Assembly (NCBI RefSeq): GCF_022201045.2 | Contig: NC_068556.1 | Coordinates: 24,781,501 to 24,845,500, forward strand | DNA: 64,000 bases | Source: Citrus sinensis | Taxonomy: Eukaryota; Streptophyta; Magnoliopsida; Sapindales; Rutaceae | Reading direction: 5' to 3' | In this document: one piece after another, positions 1-10,474 of the stretch | Numbering within the stretch: the first letter of the stretch is position 1 | Layout: every line of letters starts with the position of its first letter | Made by a program: the position numbers and the translations under genes | The notes under the pieces: generated by a model | What the model saw: only the letters and a program-made list of their open reading frames with translations | Database searches by the model: none | Told to the model about the DNA's origin: nothing

Positions 1-773
1 CATTTGGAATCTCTTTGGCATTTTATATTCATAAGCAAGAGCAATAAACAGGTCCCTGTCTCTTGCCAGAATAGTATTAATTAGAGCTTCGAATATTTTG
101 GGTTTCTTTCAGTATATTTTCAAAATTGAAGAAGGCCATTCTACCATATGTATTAGTGGGTTCATCGCATTGGATGTACCTCCGCCGCAAGGTCCCCTTT
201 GGTAAGTCACTAAGTCTTTAGTTACTAATCTTTCTATGCACATGCCATTTAGAAAAATTTGCAGCTACTGTAGCTATAGTTCTCTTACTCCATGCAAATC
301 ATATTTGGAATATATTTATAGATGCGTGATGTACAATATCTGTATGTTTAAGCAGGGTTCTAGGAGACATGTTCCTGAGGGCATATCACACAGTTTTTGA
401 TTTTGGTAATCTACAAATAGGATTTGCTGAAGCTGCATAACTAGTATGTCTAGATTCAATCCCACCGCTATCTGGAGATTGTTTGATGCTACAACAGAAT
501 AATGCGATATCGCAAGGAATTAAAGCAAAGAGGCAGTTGTTTAATTTGTATAAATATCCTGACTTACAGCACCAACACTTCGATCTCCTACAATGAGTCA
601 TGATTCCATTATATATGTATAGATGAGATTCATGCCATTCACTAATATGCATAAGTATAGCAGCGAGCTGACATCCCACATGTATTTGTTACTCTTTCCT
701 GGACATTTTCCCAACCGGATAATAAGATGGGTCACGCATGTGATTGATAAGATGCACATCTTAGCAGTGGGCA
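1..773. other. Left flank of the copia insertion, no gene recognised
   Basis: I see no conserved protein in either strand. A 97-codon minus-strand frame at 386-679 is Cys/Ser-rich and matches nothing I know. A splice-like block on the minus strand near 560-590 (AG before, GTAAGT after) could be a relic exon, but it is too short to judge. The last five bases, AATGT at 774-778, are the left copy of the copia target-site duplication. Confidence 0.4.
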
Positions 774-778
774 AATGT

Positions 779-1411
779 TGTTGGTGAATTATAAGAATAT
801 GGAGGCAAAGAACAAAGAATGTTTCTTAGGATTTGAGACGTGTTTGCACACTTTCCTTTAAGGTTTTATTTGCCCTCTCCAATCTTGGTTTGCTATAGAG
901 TATTAATGGCAAATTACCCCCAAGATATATCAAATCCTGAATACAATCTCTAGCAAATAAGATTGTATTTCCAGAACATATATGAAACCTACAAAATCTG
1001 ATTATGATCTTATTGTATATCTTTCTTTTTATGAATAAGATGTTTATTTGAAAGAATACAACCATTAGAAATGGTACTTCTTCGAATAAACTCTTTTGGT
1101 TTGAAAATGCATCGATTTACAATTGAAATCTTTTCAATCTTGCTAACCGTTTTCCAATTGACAACTTTCTGGAAATAAACGGTTAGCCGTTTTCTCAATA
1201 AACGGTGAGCCGTTTATTCTAGGACATAAAACATGCTCTCTGGACTTAAACGGTAAGCCGTTTTCACCATAAACGGTGAGCCGTTTATTCCAGAACAAAA
1301 AACATGCTCTCTGGACTTAAACGGTTAGCCGTTTTCTCAATAAACGGCAAACCGTTTTCTTCCAGAATATCAAACCAAACAGACTTGAAAGATGTTACAA
1401 TCTCTCTTACA
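779..1411 (-). repeat. 3' LTR of the copia element
   Basis: 633 bp, TG...CA ended, near-identical to 5921-6553. It carries the same array of six AAACGGNNANCCGTTT palindromes (1177-1357). The adjacent purine tract on the minus strand (rc of 1412-1424, containing AGTGGGGAT) is the expected polypurine tract for plus-strand priming, so this is the 3' LTR. Confidence 0.95.
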
Positions 1412-1424
1412 ATCCCCACTAGAT
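1412..1424 (-). other. Polypurine tract of the copia element
   Basis: On the minus strand the bases just upstream of the 3' LTR read CTAGTGGGGAT, a purine-rich run ending at the LTR's first TG. This matches where plus-strand DNA synthesis is primed in plant copia elements. The stretch 1425-1912 between it and the pol stop is untranslated internal sequence with no other feature I can name. Confidence 0.7.
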
Positions 1425-1912
1425 TGTAATATTTTTCAGATTTATTAATGATAAACTTATACATACAAAAGGTATCTTTCGATTTTAACCTTTAATTAGT
1501 GAGTGTATTTCAAAGCATTTACAAGACAATAGTGTGCTAAGCATTAAACTTTGTCTCTTAAGTAAATACCGGAGATACATCACATATAAGCTATCCCAGA
1601 TTTCAAAGTTGTGTTCCAATAGTTAGCACTATTCCGGCCTTGTGCTCTATCTTGGATTCATGAACATTTACAAGATTAAACCATGACCTTGTTAGAAACG
1701 GCACCATTTCTTATGTTCACTTAGGTGAAGTTTCAAATCATGTCTTTAGCTACTAAAAGACTTGAACTTCATTAAGAGTAAATACTCAACCTCAACCTCG
1801 TAGCTATTTGCACCGAATATCTCGAATGGGATTATTTATTACTCGGTGTCAAACCAGTCACATAACAACAACTTGTTATTACCCATTTAACTATGGAGTA
1901 GCGGTATAACTA

Positions 1913-3604
1913 CTACATAGTTGGGTTACCGTCGTTGGTGACTTTATTATATAAAGGTTTCAATCCCATTCCATAAGATGTATCCTTAACTAAGTCTCTT
2001 GAAAGACCTTTTGTTAAAGGATCTGCTAGGTTCTTATTAGTCCTAACATAAACAATATTAATAACACCATCTGCTATTAATTGTTTCACATATTCATGTC
2101 TTAAGCTAATATGTCTAGACTTTCCATTATACACTTTATTATAAGCTCTAGACAATGTAGCTTCACTGTCGCAGTACAAAGAAATAGATGGCATCGGTTG
2201 TGGCCACAACATTATATCAAACAACAAATTTCTCAGCCATTCTGCTTCTTTGCCTGCAGATGCAAGTGCTATAAACTCACTTTCCATTGTTGAATGAGTT
2301 ATGCACGTTTGTTTCTTTGAAGCCCAAGAAACCGCTCCTCCAGCAATTGTAAAAATCCAACCAGAAGTGGATTTATTGTCTCTTGTATTGGTTACCCAAC
2401 TAGCATCTGAATATCCTTCCAGTACTTCAGGATAATCATTATAAAACAAACCCAAATTAACGGTCCTTTTAAGATAACCAAGTATCCTACCAATTGCTTT
2501 CCAGTGTTCAACATTAGGGTTACTCGTGAATCTTGACATTTTGCAAACTGCAAATGCTATATCAGGCCTCGTACAATGCATAGCATACATCAAGCTACCA
2601 ATTGCACTAACATATTCTAGTTGAGCTACTATTCGGCCTGAATTCTCTAGTAATTTAATACTAGAATCATATGGGGTATTAGCTTCTTTAAATTTCAAAT
2701 AATTAAGAAGCACTTTCTCTATATAATGAGATTGACACAACGAGTAACCCCCACTATGTTTATTCACTTTGATACCTAAGATAGTATCTACTTCACCAAG
2801 ATCTTTCATCTTAAATTGTGAAGTTAAATACTTCTTTGTATCATCTACTCCTTGCATATTTGTTCCAAAGATAAGCAAGTCATCAACATACAAGCATATA
2901 ATCACACCAAAATCATTCGTATATTTAAAATATACACATTTATCAGCATTATTATGCTTAAAACCATGTGATAAAATTACCGAATCAAACTTCTCATGCC
3001 ATTGTTTTGGTGCTTGCTTTAAGCCATAAAGAGATTTGATTAACTTGCATACCTTTCTCTCATTTCCAGGCAAAACAAATCCCTCAGGTTGTTCCATATA
3101 GATTTCTTCATCAAGATCACCATTAAGAAAAGCTGTTTTAACATCCATTTGATGCACATATAAATTGTTCAATGAAGCAATTGCAAACAGCACTCTTATA
3201 GAAGTTAACCTAGCTACCGGAGCATATGTATCGAAATAGTCAATACCATTTCTTTGCTTAAACCCTTTGGCTACTAATCTAGCCTTAAAAGTTTGTAAAG
3301 AACCATCATTATTGTACTTTCTTCTAAATACCCATTTGCTGCTAATTGGTTGAGATCCTGGAGGAAGATCAACCAATACCCATGTTTGATTCGACATTAT
3401 CGAATCCATTTCATCATTTACCGCCTCTCTCCAAAAAGAAGCGTCTCTAGAAGACATAGCCTCGCTAAATGTCTTTGGATCTTTTTCAATATTTAACAAC
3501 AATGGTACTTTGTTAAGTACATTCTTTCTATCCCCTTCAACCAAGAAGAGTAGTGCTTGTGATGAAATAAAATCCGGAGCTAAACTCTTTTCTTTCTTTT
3601 CACG
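1913..3604 (-). pseudogene. copia reverse transcriptase-RNase H, cut off by an in-frame stop
   Basis: This frame directly continues the Gag-PR-IN frame: the codons either side of the TAA at 3605-3607 are in the same phase and the frame stays open to 1913. It has no ATG near its beginning. The RT domain shows [14 protein letters not shown], the conserved [19 protein letters not shown] block and the catalytic YVDDLLIF; RNase H shows GYSDASW, STSGW and THSTMESEF. All catalytic residues I can check by eye are intact, so the defect is the single stop rather than general decay. It is annotated as a pseudogene half because translation would need stop-codon read-through or a subgenomic RNA, neither of which is normal for plant copia elements. 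Confidence 0.88.
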
Positions 3605-5902
3605 TTAACTCCTCCTTAGTTCGAAAGATGTCGTAGACTCTTTCCTTTTATTATTGTTAGTGGAGGTAACAGGAGTATTAACACATGGTTGATCAATAAT
3701 TGATTCTGATTCAATATTAGAATCATGTTGAAATTTATTCTCAATAAATTCAACATCTCTAGATTCCACAATCACATTAGAATCTAAATCTAACAACCTA
3801 TAAGCCTTGGAATTTTCAGCATATCCTACGAAAACACTTTTTATACCTCTAGCACTCAACTTTGATGACTTAGGGTCATGTATTTTATAAAAAGCTAAAC
3901 AACCCCAGACCCTTAAATACATCAAGTTTGGTTTTCTTCCTTTCCAAATTTCATAAGGAGATATATGTGTTTTCAAAGATGTAATACTGTTATGAATATG
4001 ACATGCAGTGAGTAATGCTTCCCCCCACAAATTATTTGGTAGTTTTGCATTAAGGATCATGGAATTTATCATATCCGTGAAGATCCTATTCTTCCTTTCA
4101 GCCAAACCATTTTGTTGAGGAGTAAATGGAGCTGATCTTTGGTGAATAATTCCAACTTCCTCACAATAATTATTAAATTCAATTGAGAAATATTCACCAC
4201 CTCTATCACTACGAACCATTTTGATTTTCTTATCTTTTTGGTTCTCAACTTCAGCTTTGAAAATTTTAAATTTATCAAAAGCTTCACTTTTTGTTCTAAG
4301 TAAATACACATAAGTGTATCTAGAACAATCATCAATAAAAGTGATGAAGTATCTCTTACCTCCTCTTGTTAAAATGCCATTATACTCACAAATATCAGTA
4401 TGTATCAAATCCAATATTTGAGTATTTCGTTCAGCTTTAGGAAAAGGTTTCTTAGTTATTTTAGCTTGGATGCAGATTTCACACTTATGACCTTTAACAT
4501 CATTGCAATTAATCAAACCATGCTTAGACATGTATTTCAAAGATCTAAAGTTCAAATGTACTAATCTAGCATGCCAAACATCACAAGACTCAACAATATA
4601 AGCTAAGTTGATATTATTATTATTAATGCTGAGTTTATACATTCCATCACAAGAATACCCTTTCCCAACAAATAATCCATTCTTTGACACAATACAAGTA
4701 TTACCCTCAAGCACAATCTTAAGCCCATGCTTACACATACAACTAGCAGAAATAAGATTCTTCCTAACGGAAGGTACATAAAAGACATTATACAATGTGA
4801 CTTTCTTTCCAGAAGTGAAGTTGATCTCAACTACTCCTTTCCCTGCTACTATGGCTGCATTATTGTTCCCCATGAGAACCATTTGTCCTTCCGTTTCTTC
4901 TTTGTATGATAAGAAAAATTTCTTATCATTACAAACATGAATTATTGCACCCGAATCGAGCCACCAATCATAGGACTTAGTTTCAGCCATATTGGTTTCA
5001 GTAATCATGCCAATTTGCATTTCAGAAACCATAGCACAAATCTCTTCAGATTTGTTTTCAATAACATTAGCTTTATGGGAATTCACTTCTTCCTTTTTCT
5101 TCTTGAATCTGCAATCACTTTGGCGATGGCCTTTCTTACCACAAAAGAAACAATTTCCAGAAAACTTTTGTGTGCTGGACTTCTTGAATTTCTTGTCATT
5201 CTTGACTTTAAAATTCTTTGAGAATTTACTAGCTTCAACAACATTAACTTTAGTATAATCATGCTTATCCTTGGATTCACGAGACCTAGTCTCTTTTTCA
5301 ATTACCAAGTGTTTTTGCAATTCTTCTAAAGTTATGTTCTCTTTACTATGAAGGAGTTTCTTTCTATAATCATTCCAACTTTGAGGCAATTTAGCAATAA
5401 TAGCCCCAACTTGAAATGATTCAGAAATTTCAACTTTTAACTCTCGAAGCTTAGCAACAATAATTTGTAACTCATGTATTTGATCAAGAATGGATTTTGT
5501 GTCTACCATAATAAATTCAAAATATTTAGATACAAGGAATTTGTCAGTACCTTCTTTCTCCGTTTTGTATTTGTATTCAAGAGCATTCCAAATTTCCACC
5601 GGAGAAGTCATAGAATTGTAGAGATCATATAATCTGTCAGAAAGCGTATTGAGTATGTGACCCCGGCATATCAATTCATCATCTTCACGACGTTTCCTTA
5701 CAGCCTTAACAACTTCGGTATCATCTTCTCTTGGTTCTGGAAATGGTTCCAATTTCGGATCAAGAACATATGCCACTTTAAGAACAGTAAGGAGAAAGAA
5801 CAATTTTCCCTTCCAACGAGTGAAATTAGTTCCATCAAAACGATCGAGATGGACACTAGGATTCAGAAATGATGTCAAACTCTTCTCAACCTCCATTTGC
5901 AT
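3605..5902 (-). CDS. copia Gag-protease-integrase
   Basis: 765 codons from the first Met of the frame (5902; MQMEVEKSL) to a TAA at 3605-3607. The frame is open further upstream into the LTR but has no ATG there. Domains in order: Gag with a DRFDGTNFTRWKGKLFF segment near the N-terminus; a CCHC zinc knuckle (CFFCGKKGHRQSDC); retroviral-type aspartic protease with the LDSGA motif; the HHCC zinc domain of integrase (HARLVHLN... CEIC); and the integrase core with the D,D,E residues visible in TFIDDCSRYTY, VRSDRGGEY and QQNGLAERKNR. In related copia elements this frame continues into RT as one polyprotein. Here it ends just after the C-terminal integrase segment, so RT cannot be made without read-through. 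The ATG lies only 18 nt after the 5' LTR. Confidence 0.93.
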   Translation of the reverse strand: MQMEVEKSLTSFLNPSVHLDRFDGTNFTRWKGKLFFLLTVLKVAYVLDPKLEPFPEPREDDTEVVKAVRKRREDDELICRGHILNTLSDRLYDLYNSMTSPVEIWNALEYKYKTEKEGTDKFLVSKYFEFIMVDTKSILDQIHELQIIVAKLRELKVEISESFQVGAIIAKLPQSWNDYRKKLLHSKENITLEELQKHLVIEKETRSRESKDKHDYTKVNVVEASKFSKNFKVKNDKKFKKSSTQKFSGNCFFCGKKGHRQSDCRFKKKKEEVNSHKANVIENKSEEICAMVSEMQIGMITETNMAETKSYDWWLDSGAIIHVCNDKKFFLSYKEETEGQMVLMGNNNAAIVAGKGVVEINFTSGKKVTLYNVFYVPSVRKNLISASCMCKHGLKIVLEGNTCIVSKNGLFVGKGYSCDGMYKLSINNNNINLAYIVESCDVWHARLVHLNFRSLKYMSKHGLINCNDVKGHKCEICIQAKITKKPFPKAERNTQILDLIHTDICEYNGILTRGGKRYFITFIDDCSRYTYVYLLRTKSEAFDKFKIFKAEVENQKDKKIKMVRSDRGGEYFSIEFNNYCEEVGIIHQRSAPFTPQQNGLAERKNRIFTDMINSMILNAKLPNNLWGEALLTACHIHNSITSLKTHISPYEIWKGRKPNLMYLRVWGCLAFYKIHDPKSSKLSARGIKSVFVGYAENSKAYRLLDLDSNVIVESRDVEFIENKFQHDSNIESESIIDQPCVNTPVTSTNNNKRKESTTSFELRRS

Positions 5903-5920
5903 ATTTAAAACCTTAAAGAT

Positions 5921-6553
5921 TGTTGGTGAATTATAAGAATATGGAGGCAAAGAACAAAGAATGTTTCTTAGGATTTGAGACGTGTTTGCACACTTTCCTT
6001 TAAGGTTTTATTTGCCCTCTCCAATCTTGGTTTGTTATAGAGTATTAATGGCAAATTACCCCCAAGATATATCAAATCCTGAATACAATCTCTAGCAAAT
6101 AAGATTGTATTTCCAGAACATATATGAAACCTACAAAATCTGATTATGATCTTATTGTATATCTTTCTTTTTATGAATAAGATGTTTATTTGAAAGAATA
6201 CAACCATTAGAAATGGTACTTCTTCGAATAAACTCTTTTGGTTTGAAAATGCATCGATTTACAATTGAAATCTTTTCAATCTTGCTAACCGTTTTCCAAT
6301 TGACAACTTTCTGGAAATAAACGGTTAGCCGTTTTCTCAATAAACGGTGAGCCGTTTATTCTAGGACATAAAATATGCTCTCTGGACTTAAACGGTAAGC
6401 CGTTTTCACCATAAACGGTGAGCCGTTTATTCCAGAACAAAAAACATGCTCTCTGGACTTAAACGGTTAGCCGTTTTCTCAATAAACGGCAAACCGTTTT
6501 CGTCCAGAATATCAAACCAAACAGACTTGAAAGATGTTACAATCTCTCTTACA
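5921..6553 (-). repeat. 5' LTR of the copia element
   Basis: 633 bp, matching 779-1411 with three substitutions. On the minus strand it precedes gag. The right target duplication AATGT is at 6554-6558. As the 5' LTR it should hold the promoter; the palindrome array at 6319-6499 lies in the upstream third in transcription direction and could be a U3 regulatory block. Confidence 0.95.
6319..6499 (-). promoter_or_regulatory. Array of six AACGG palindromes in LTR U3
   Basis: Six copies of a 16-bp palindrome, AAACGGNNANCCGTTT, start at 6319, 6342, 6390, 6413, 6461 and 6484. They form three units with an exact 71-bp period, each with two palindromes 23 bp apart. AACGG is the core of the plant MSA element bound by three-repeat MYB proteins, and each palindrome offers the core on both strands. 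The position in U3 suggests an enhancer; binding by MYB3R factors is inference. Confidence 0.5.
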
Positions 6554-6658
6554 AATGTATCCTGGATATTACTTTGTATTTGTTACGCTTTCTGGGCCAA
6601 CAAAAAATGAAATTTGCAGATGATGTAAACATGCTTATGGAAGCCCACAAAAATGTAC

Positions 6659-6730
6659 GCACCAGCCGGGAAAGGAACCCAGGTCTGTACAGTGGCAAGG
6701 TATTATTCTACCACTAGCTAGACTGCTGAT
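6659..6730 (-). pseudogene. Degenerate tRNA-Gly(GCC)
   Basis: The reverse complement reads through the D-loop (TAGTGGTAGAAT), anticodon region (CCTTGCCACTG, anticodon GCC) and T-arm to CCCGGCTGGTGC, recognisably nuclear tRNA-Gly(GCC). The 5' acceptor half no longer pairs with the 3' half, and the B box reads GGTTCCTTTCC instead of GGTTCGATTCC. Several stems are broken, so this is a relic rather than a working gene. Confidence 0.7.
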
Positions 6731-6896
6731 ACTTTTGCTATGGTTTTTCGGTGTGAGTTATTTCACATTCCAGTAATCAACAAAAGGAAGTCGTGGACTG
6801 TCACTTAAAGCCTTTCTGCTCTATCCATACATAATCTACTAAAAGAAACGTACTTATTTTTTTGGTATTTGCTCATAACAATGACACGCCGCCACT

Positions 6897-7003
6897 AGAA
6901 CAAAACATGGTAGATTGAATATGATTTATTTGGAAAACTGTAAAAAGAAGAAGAGAGAACAAAACATGGTAGATTGAATATGATTTATTTGGAAAACTGT
7001 AAA
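6897..7003. repeat. Tandem duplication, 48-bp unit with 59-bp period
   Basis: The block starting AGAACAAAACATGGTAGATT occurs at 6897-6944 and again at 6956-7003, apparently without mismatch, separated by a short AG-rich spacer. It looks like a recent local duplication just downstream of the WRKY relic. No coding content. Confidence 0.85.
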
Positions 7004-7139
7004 CATGGTTGTTCCCTCTCTTTGCGAAGTATATAAGTACTGGGTACAGTAGCACCATTGAGAATGCATAAGCAGTAGTAAGAGCAATAAAGTAGCAGGG
7101 AAAGTTGTGCGGTGAAGACAATGTTTACGATGGCTGCTG

Positions 7140-8009
7140 CATTTGTTTAATTGAAAAGACAGCAGCAGCAGCTAGTGCTTTGGTGAAATAAGGATCAGCG
7201 GTGACCTTGCCCACCAAGGGATTAGAGCAAGAACTTTGTGATGGCAGTATTCACAGCTTCGATGATGAGATGGATGAGGAATTCCACATGCAGCACACCA
7301 TGCAAAGAAAAAGGTGAGGAAGGTAATGAGGGTTCCTGAAGTGGCATCAATAGAGCAGAACTAGTAGGAGTTGTTTGAGTTAGTTCAAGCATAATTTTGG
7401 GATGTGGTCCGCAAGTAGATAGGGGAATGGCAGCAAATGCGAATGGAAAGAGTCCTAAGTTTGTTAGGATCATTTATATTTACTGCTGCTTTACTGCTGC
7501 AAAGGTTAAATAGTCATAGCTGCGGCAGCTGGTGGCGGTGGGTGGTTGGGCTTGCCTTCATAGGTCATTATGAGAATGGTCTGGTCCTCGGCACATCTTC
7601 GCACCTGTTGCAGCGCTGATGGAACTAAGTATATTTGAGGGGTAGATGAATAACAAATGAATTTTTACTCATATACAGTATCTTGTTACGCACGAATTTG
7701 TGATAAATATGCCAGGATTGATCACCTGCTTTCTGACTGGACTTCCAGTGGCCACACTGCAATGATAGTAATTAAGCGCGAGGACATCCATCACTATAGC
7801 ATACCATTGGTGCAACTGACCCAACTCGATCGTGTGTAAACCCTTGCCTTCCCATTACGTGCTAGCTCTTGGTCTTTCTCATGGTCTGCTGGTTCGCCAA
7901 ATTTTGGGCTTGCTTTTAGCGTTTGATCGGGATCATCATCATCTGTAGATCCACGTTTTTTTGCCAACCTGAACGACCACGCCATCTCTTTACGATCTTC
8001 GCTTGACAT
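7140..8009 (-). pseudogene. WRKY transcription factor group IIb pseudogene, WRKYGQK core deleted
   Basis: The minus strand holds scattered but ordered WRKY IIb pieces. From 8009: an Asp-rich segment (KKRGSTDDDDPDQT) running to a KARV block that in intact family members precedes the WRKY domain. Then SDGC joins directly to CPRA near 7785, so the roughly 15 residues holding WRKYGQK are gone. NYYHCSVATGSPVRKQ follows in a shifted frame. A 121-bp intron (7605-7725, GT..AG) sits at the VQR position typical of groups IIa/IIb. The next exon starts VRRCAEDQTILIMTYEG with NHP, then the family's tail pieces (an ELTQTT segment, and TADPYFTKALAAAA near 7160-7205). Frameshifts and stops interrupt the reading. 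The conserved intron argues for decay of a former gene rather than a retrocopy. Confidence 0.8.
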
Positions 8010-8131
8010 TACATCCTGCAGTATACATGTTGATCGAATGTAAAGGATGATCGCTATATATCTCTAATACCCGTGCCGCTTGATCTATGGACACAATGCG
8101 ATTCATTAATTGTTATTATTAATGATCTTAA

Positions 8132-8482
8132 AGCATCTCCAAAAGATTTTTCAAATAAAATTTTATTACTTATTTGAAGAGTCATATATATATTTAAGAC
8201 TCCTAAAGACACTCCAATTAAGATTTTTTATCTTCAATTTTATACAGTTACTTTATCCTTCTTTATTTTATATTTTATTACTTTTTATTAGAGAAAGAGA
8301 AATACTTTAATTATTATTTATTTTTCCTTTGAAGAAATATTTATTTGATTAAAATAATATTAATTTATTTTTATTTGAAGAGTCTTTTAGGGAATAATAT
8401 ATTTTTTACTCTCCCTTTTGCCACATAAGTAAGCAAATAGATATTTGAAAAATGAAATTAATAGAGCTTTTTGGAGATACTC
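8132..8482. mobile_element. Tourist-like MITE
   Basis: Terminal inverted repeats AGCATCTCCAAAAG (left) and rc GAGTATCTCCAAAAAG (right) are flanked by TAA on both sides (8129-8131 and 8483-8485), the 3-bp target duplication of PIF/Harbinger-type elements. The interior is AT-rich with further imperfect inverted pieces and no coding frame. Confidence 0.6.
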
Positions 8483-8485
8483 TAA

Positions 8486-9793
8486 AGAAGCTGGCATCCT
8501 AGCTATATATATATAAAGACATGAGTCTTCTAAACTAAAGAAACCATAATTAGCCTAAAATCTTACCATACAAGTCAACTGTAAGTCGAAACTTCTATCC
8601 ATCTTTCCATTATAAACAACATATATAAATCTATATATAGATATAGATAGAAGTTGTAACATTCCAAATCTAACACATGGTAAAAGAGATTACTTACAAA
8701 TCATAATTTTTACACAAGAACCTTAAATTGAAATATCTCAAATTTTATTCAAATAAATCCACAAATCCACAAGCCCAATACTAAATATTTTTTTCCCAAA
8801 ACCATAAATATAACAAAAGTCTCAAAACTTTCCAATTAGAAGTTTAGAAGATAAACAAACTTAAATGAAACAAAAGTTCATCATTCTCTTATTCAAATAG
8901 CAAAAAGAGATAAATTTCTAACTTCAAAGATAAGCAAATCTCTCAACAAATTACTCAATCTACAAAAAAGTAATGACAACGGGTGAGTCATAAACTCGGT
9001 AAGTAAAACTATTTCCAACACGGTTAGGTTATTGGGTACCAAAAGTATTGCAATTTTTTTTTTATCAAAACATATATTAGAAATATAAGTTTTACAAAAT
9101 GACATATTACAATAGAAGGATATAAATCCATAAATAATTCAGAATATCAAAAGTATAATTAATTATGAAAACAAATCGTATAACATATACACACAGAAAA
9201 CAAAATGTTATCTCATGTCACTTGGTGTCATTTATACTCTCAGTGATCCGATTAGAAACAGAATTATAATTAGAATATCATGTGCACACTCAAAATAGAA
9301 ACGCATATAAATGCAAATAAAAGATAGTCATTAAATAAAATGATTAACACATATAAAAGGCATTTAGTAATATATTTCACTGGTATAGAACATATATATC
9401 GTATAATACAATCAAAGTCAGAATCAAAATAATTATGGATAATAAGTCAAATATTTAATTGTATTCATAAAAGCAAATAAGACATTTATATTGAATACAA
9501 AATAAAATTATTTAAGTATCATAATGGCTTGCAACGTATTCTACACTTTAATTTATTAAAGTCTAATTCATAAAAGACAATCATTAAATAAAACGATTAA
9601 CACATATAAAAGGCATTTAATATATTTATTAAAACCATAGAATATAATTTTTAGATTTAAAGACATTGGAATAAACAATTACATAAAGTAACTATAAAAC
9701 TTATGTAATTATAATAGTATCAAAATAATCATATATAACCAGTATATTAGGAATTAAGTTACTTATCTTGACAAAAACAATAATTTAAATACA
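8486..9793. other. AT-rich intergenic DNA with a decayed direct repeat
   Basis: No gene. A block of about 60 bp (TAAAATGATTAACACATATAAAAGGCATT and neighbours) occurs at about 9317-9378 and again at about 9572-9632 with a few substitutions, about 255 bp apart. A 70-codon minus-strand frame at 8893-9105 resembles retroelement debris but has no motif I can name. Confidence 0.45.
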
Positions 9794-9801
9794 CCTCGAA
9801 G

Positions 9802-10466
9802 TAGGGATGGCAAAATCCTCAATGGGTTTGGGGCCCCCACACCAAATGAGGTAAATTTTGGGGAATGAGAGAAAAATAATTCCTAAATTCTTAACAAGGT
9901 GGGGTTTGGTTTTATACTCCCCACCTTGTCCCCATCCCTATTATATATAAATATTTTTCTAATTTTTATTTAATAATTGTTGTTTTATCAATGCAATGTT
10001 AGTTAATAAATTTTTCTTTTATTTTTACTTGATATAGATGGGCTATAACTAAAAGAAAACCCTACAGTATAATTTTTATTTAATCCTAAAATATTGTTAT
10101 GTTTTCTTTTCTCTCTTAAGATGCTGTTCTCTTCAAAGATTGTTTAATTTTGATATCATTTCAAATATTTGGAGATTTTCTTAAATAATTTAAATACTTT
10201 ATAATGTGATAATGATTTTATTTAAGTCTTTAATTTTTAATTTATTGAAATTTTTTTGTCTATATTTACTATAAAATAAATGAATGGAGAATGAGGTAAG
10301 GATGAAGAAATCATTCCTCATGTGGGGATTTCCCATCTCCACCCCTATTGAATTTATTAGAGAATGAGATGGGGAATGAAGGTGAAATTTTTAATGGGGT
10401 GGAGAATGTGATAAGTCTCCCCACCCGCACCCCGCCCCACCCCACCCCACCCAATTGCCATCCCTC
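9802..10466. mobile_element. Non-autonomous hAT element
   Basis: Terminal inverted repeats TAGGGATGGCAAA (left) and rc GAGGGATGGCAAT (right), close to the Ac/hAT terminus. The 8-bp flanks match at 7 of 8 positions (CCTCGAAG at 9794-9801, CCTCTAAG at 10467-10474), as expected for hAT. Subterminal runs of GGGGA/TCCCC repeat near both ends (for example 9892-9950 and 10375-10450). No transposase. Confidence 0.75.
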
Positions 10467-10474
10467 CCTCTAAG

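Larger units (their letters stand above)
779..6553 (-). mobile_element. Ty1/copia LTR retrotransposon, full length with two LTRs
   Basis: Two 633-bp direct repeats (779-1411 and 5921-6553) begin TGTTGG, end CTTACA and bracket gag-pol on the minus strand. The 5-bp target duplication AATGT is perfect (774-778 and 6554-6558). Domain order along the minus strand is Gag with zinc knuckle, protease, integrase, reverse transcriptase, RNase H; integrase before RT defines Ty1/copia. The LTRs differ at only three positions by my reading (C/T near 893/6035, C/T near 1232/6374, T/G near 1360/6502), about 99.5% identity. At the commonly used plant rate of 1.3e-8 per site per year this suggests insertion roughly 0.2 million years ago. 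One in-frame stop separates IN from RT, and no standard primer-binding site follows the 5' LTR, so autonomous transposition is doubtful. Confidence 0.97.

Noticed and set aside
386..679. 97-codon minus-strand frame, Cys/Ser-rich
   Set aside because: No family match, no splice or promoter support, and composition typical of chance frames.
6319..6499. CRISPR-like array of regularly spaced palindromes
   Set aside because: The repeats are inside a plant LTR, spacers are themselves repeated with the 71-bp unit, and there are no cas genes; this is an LTR tandem repeat.
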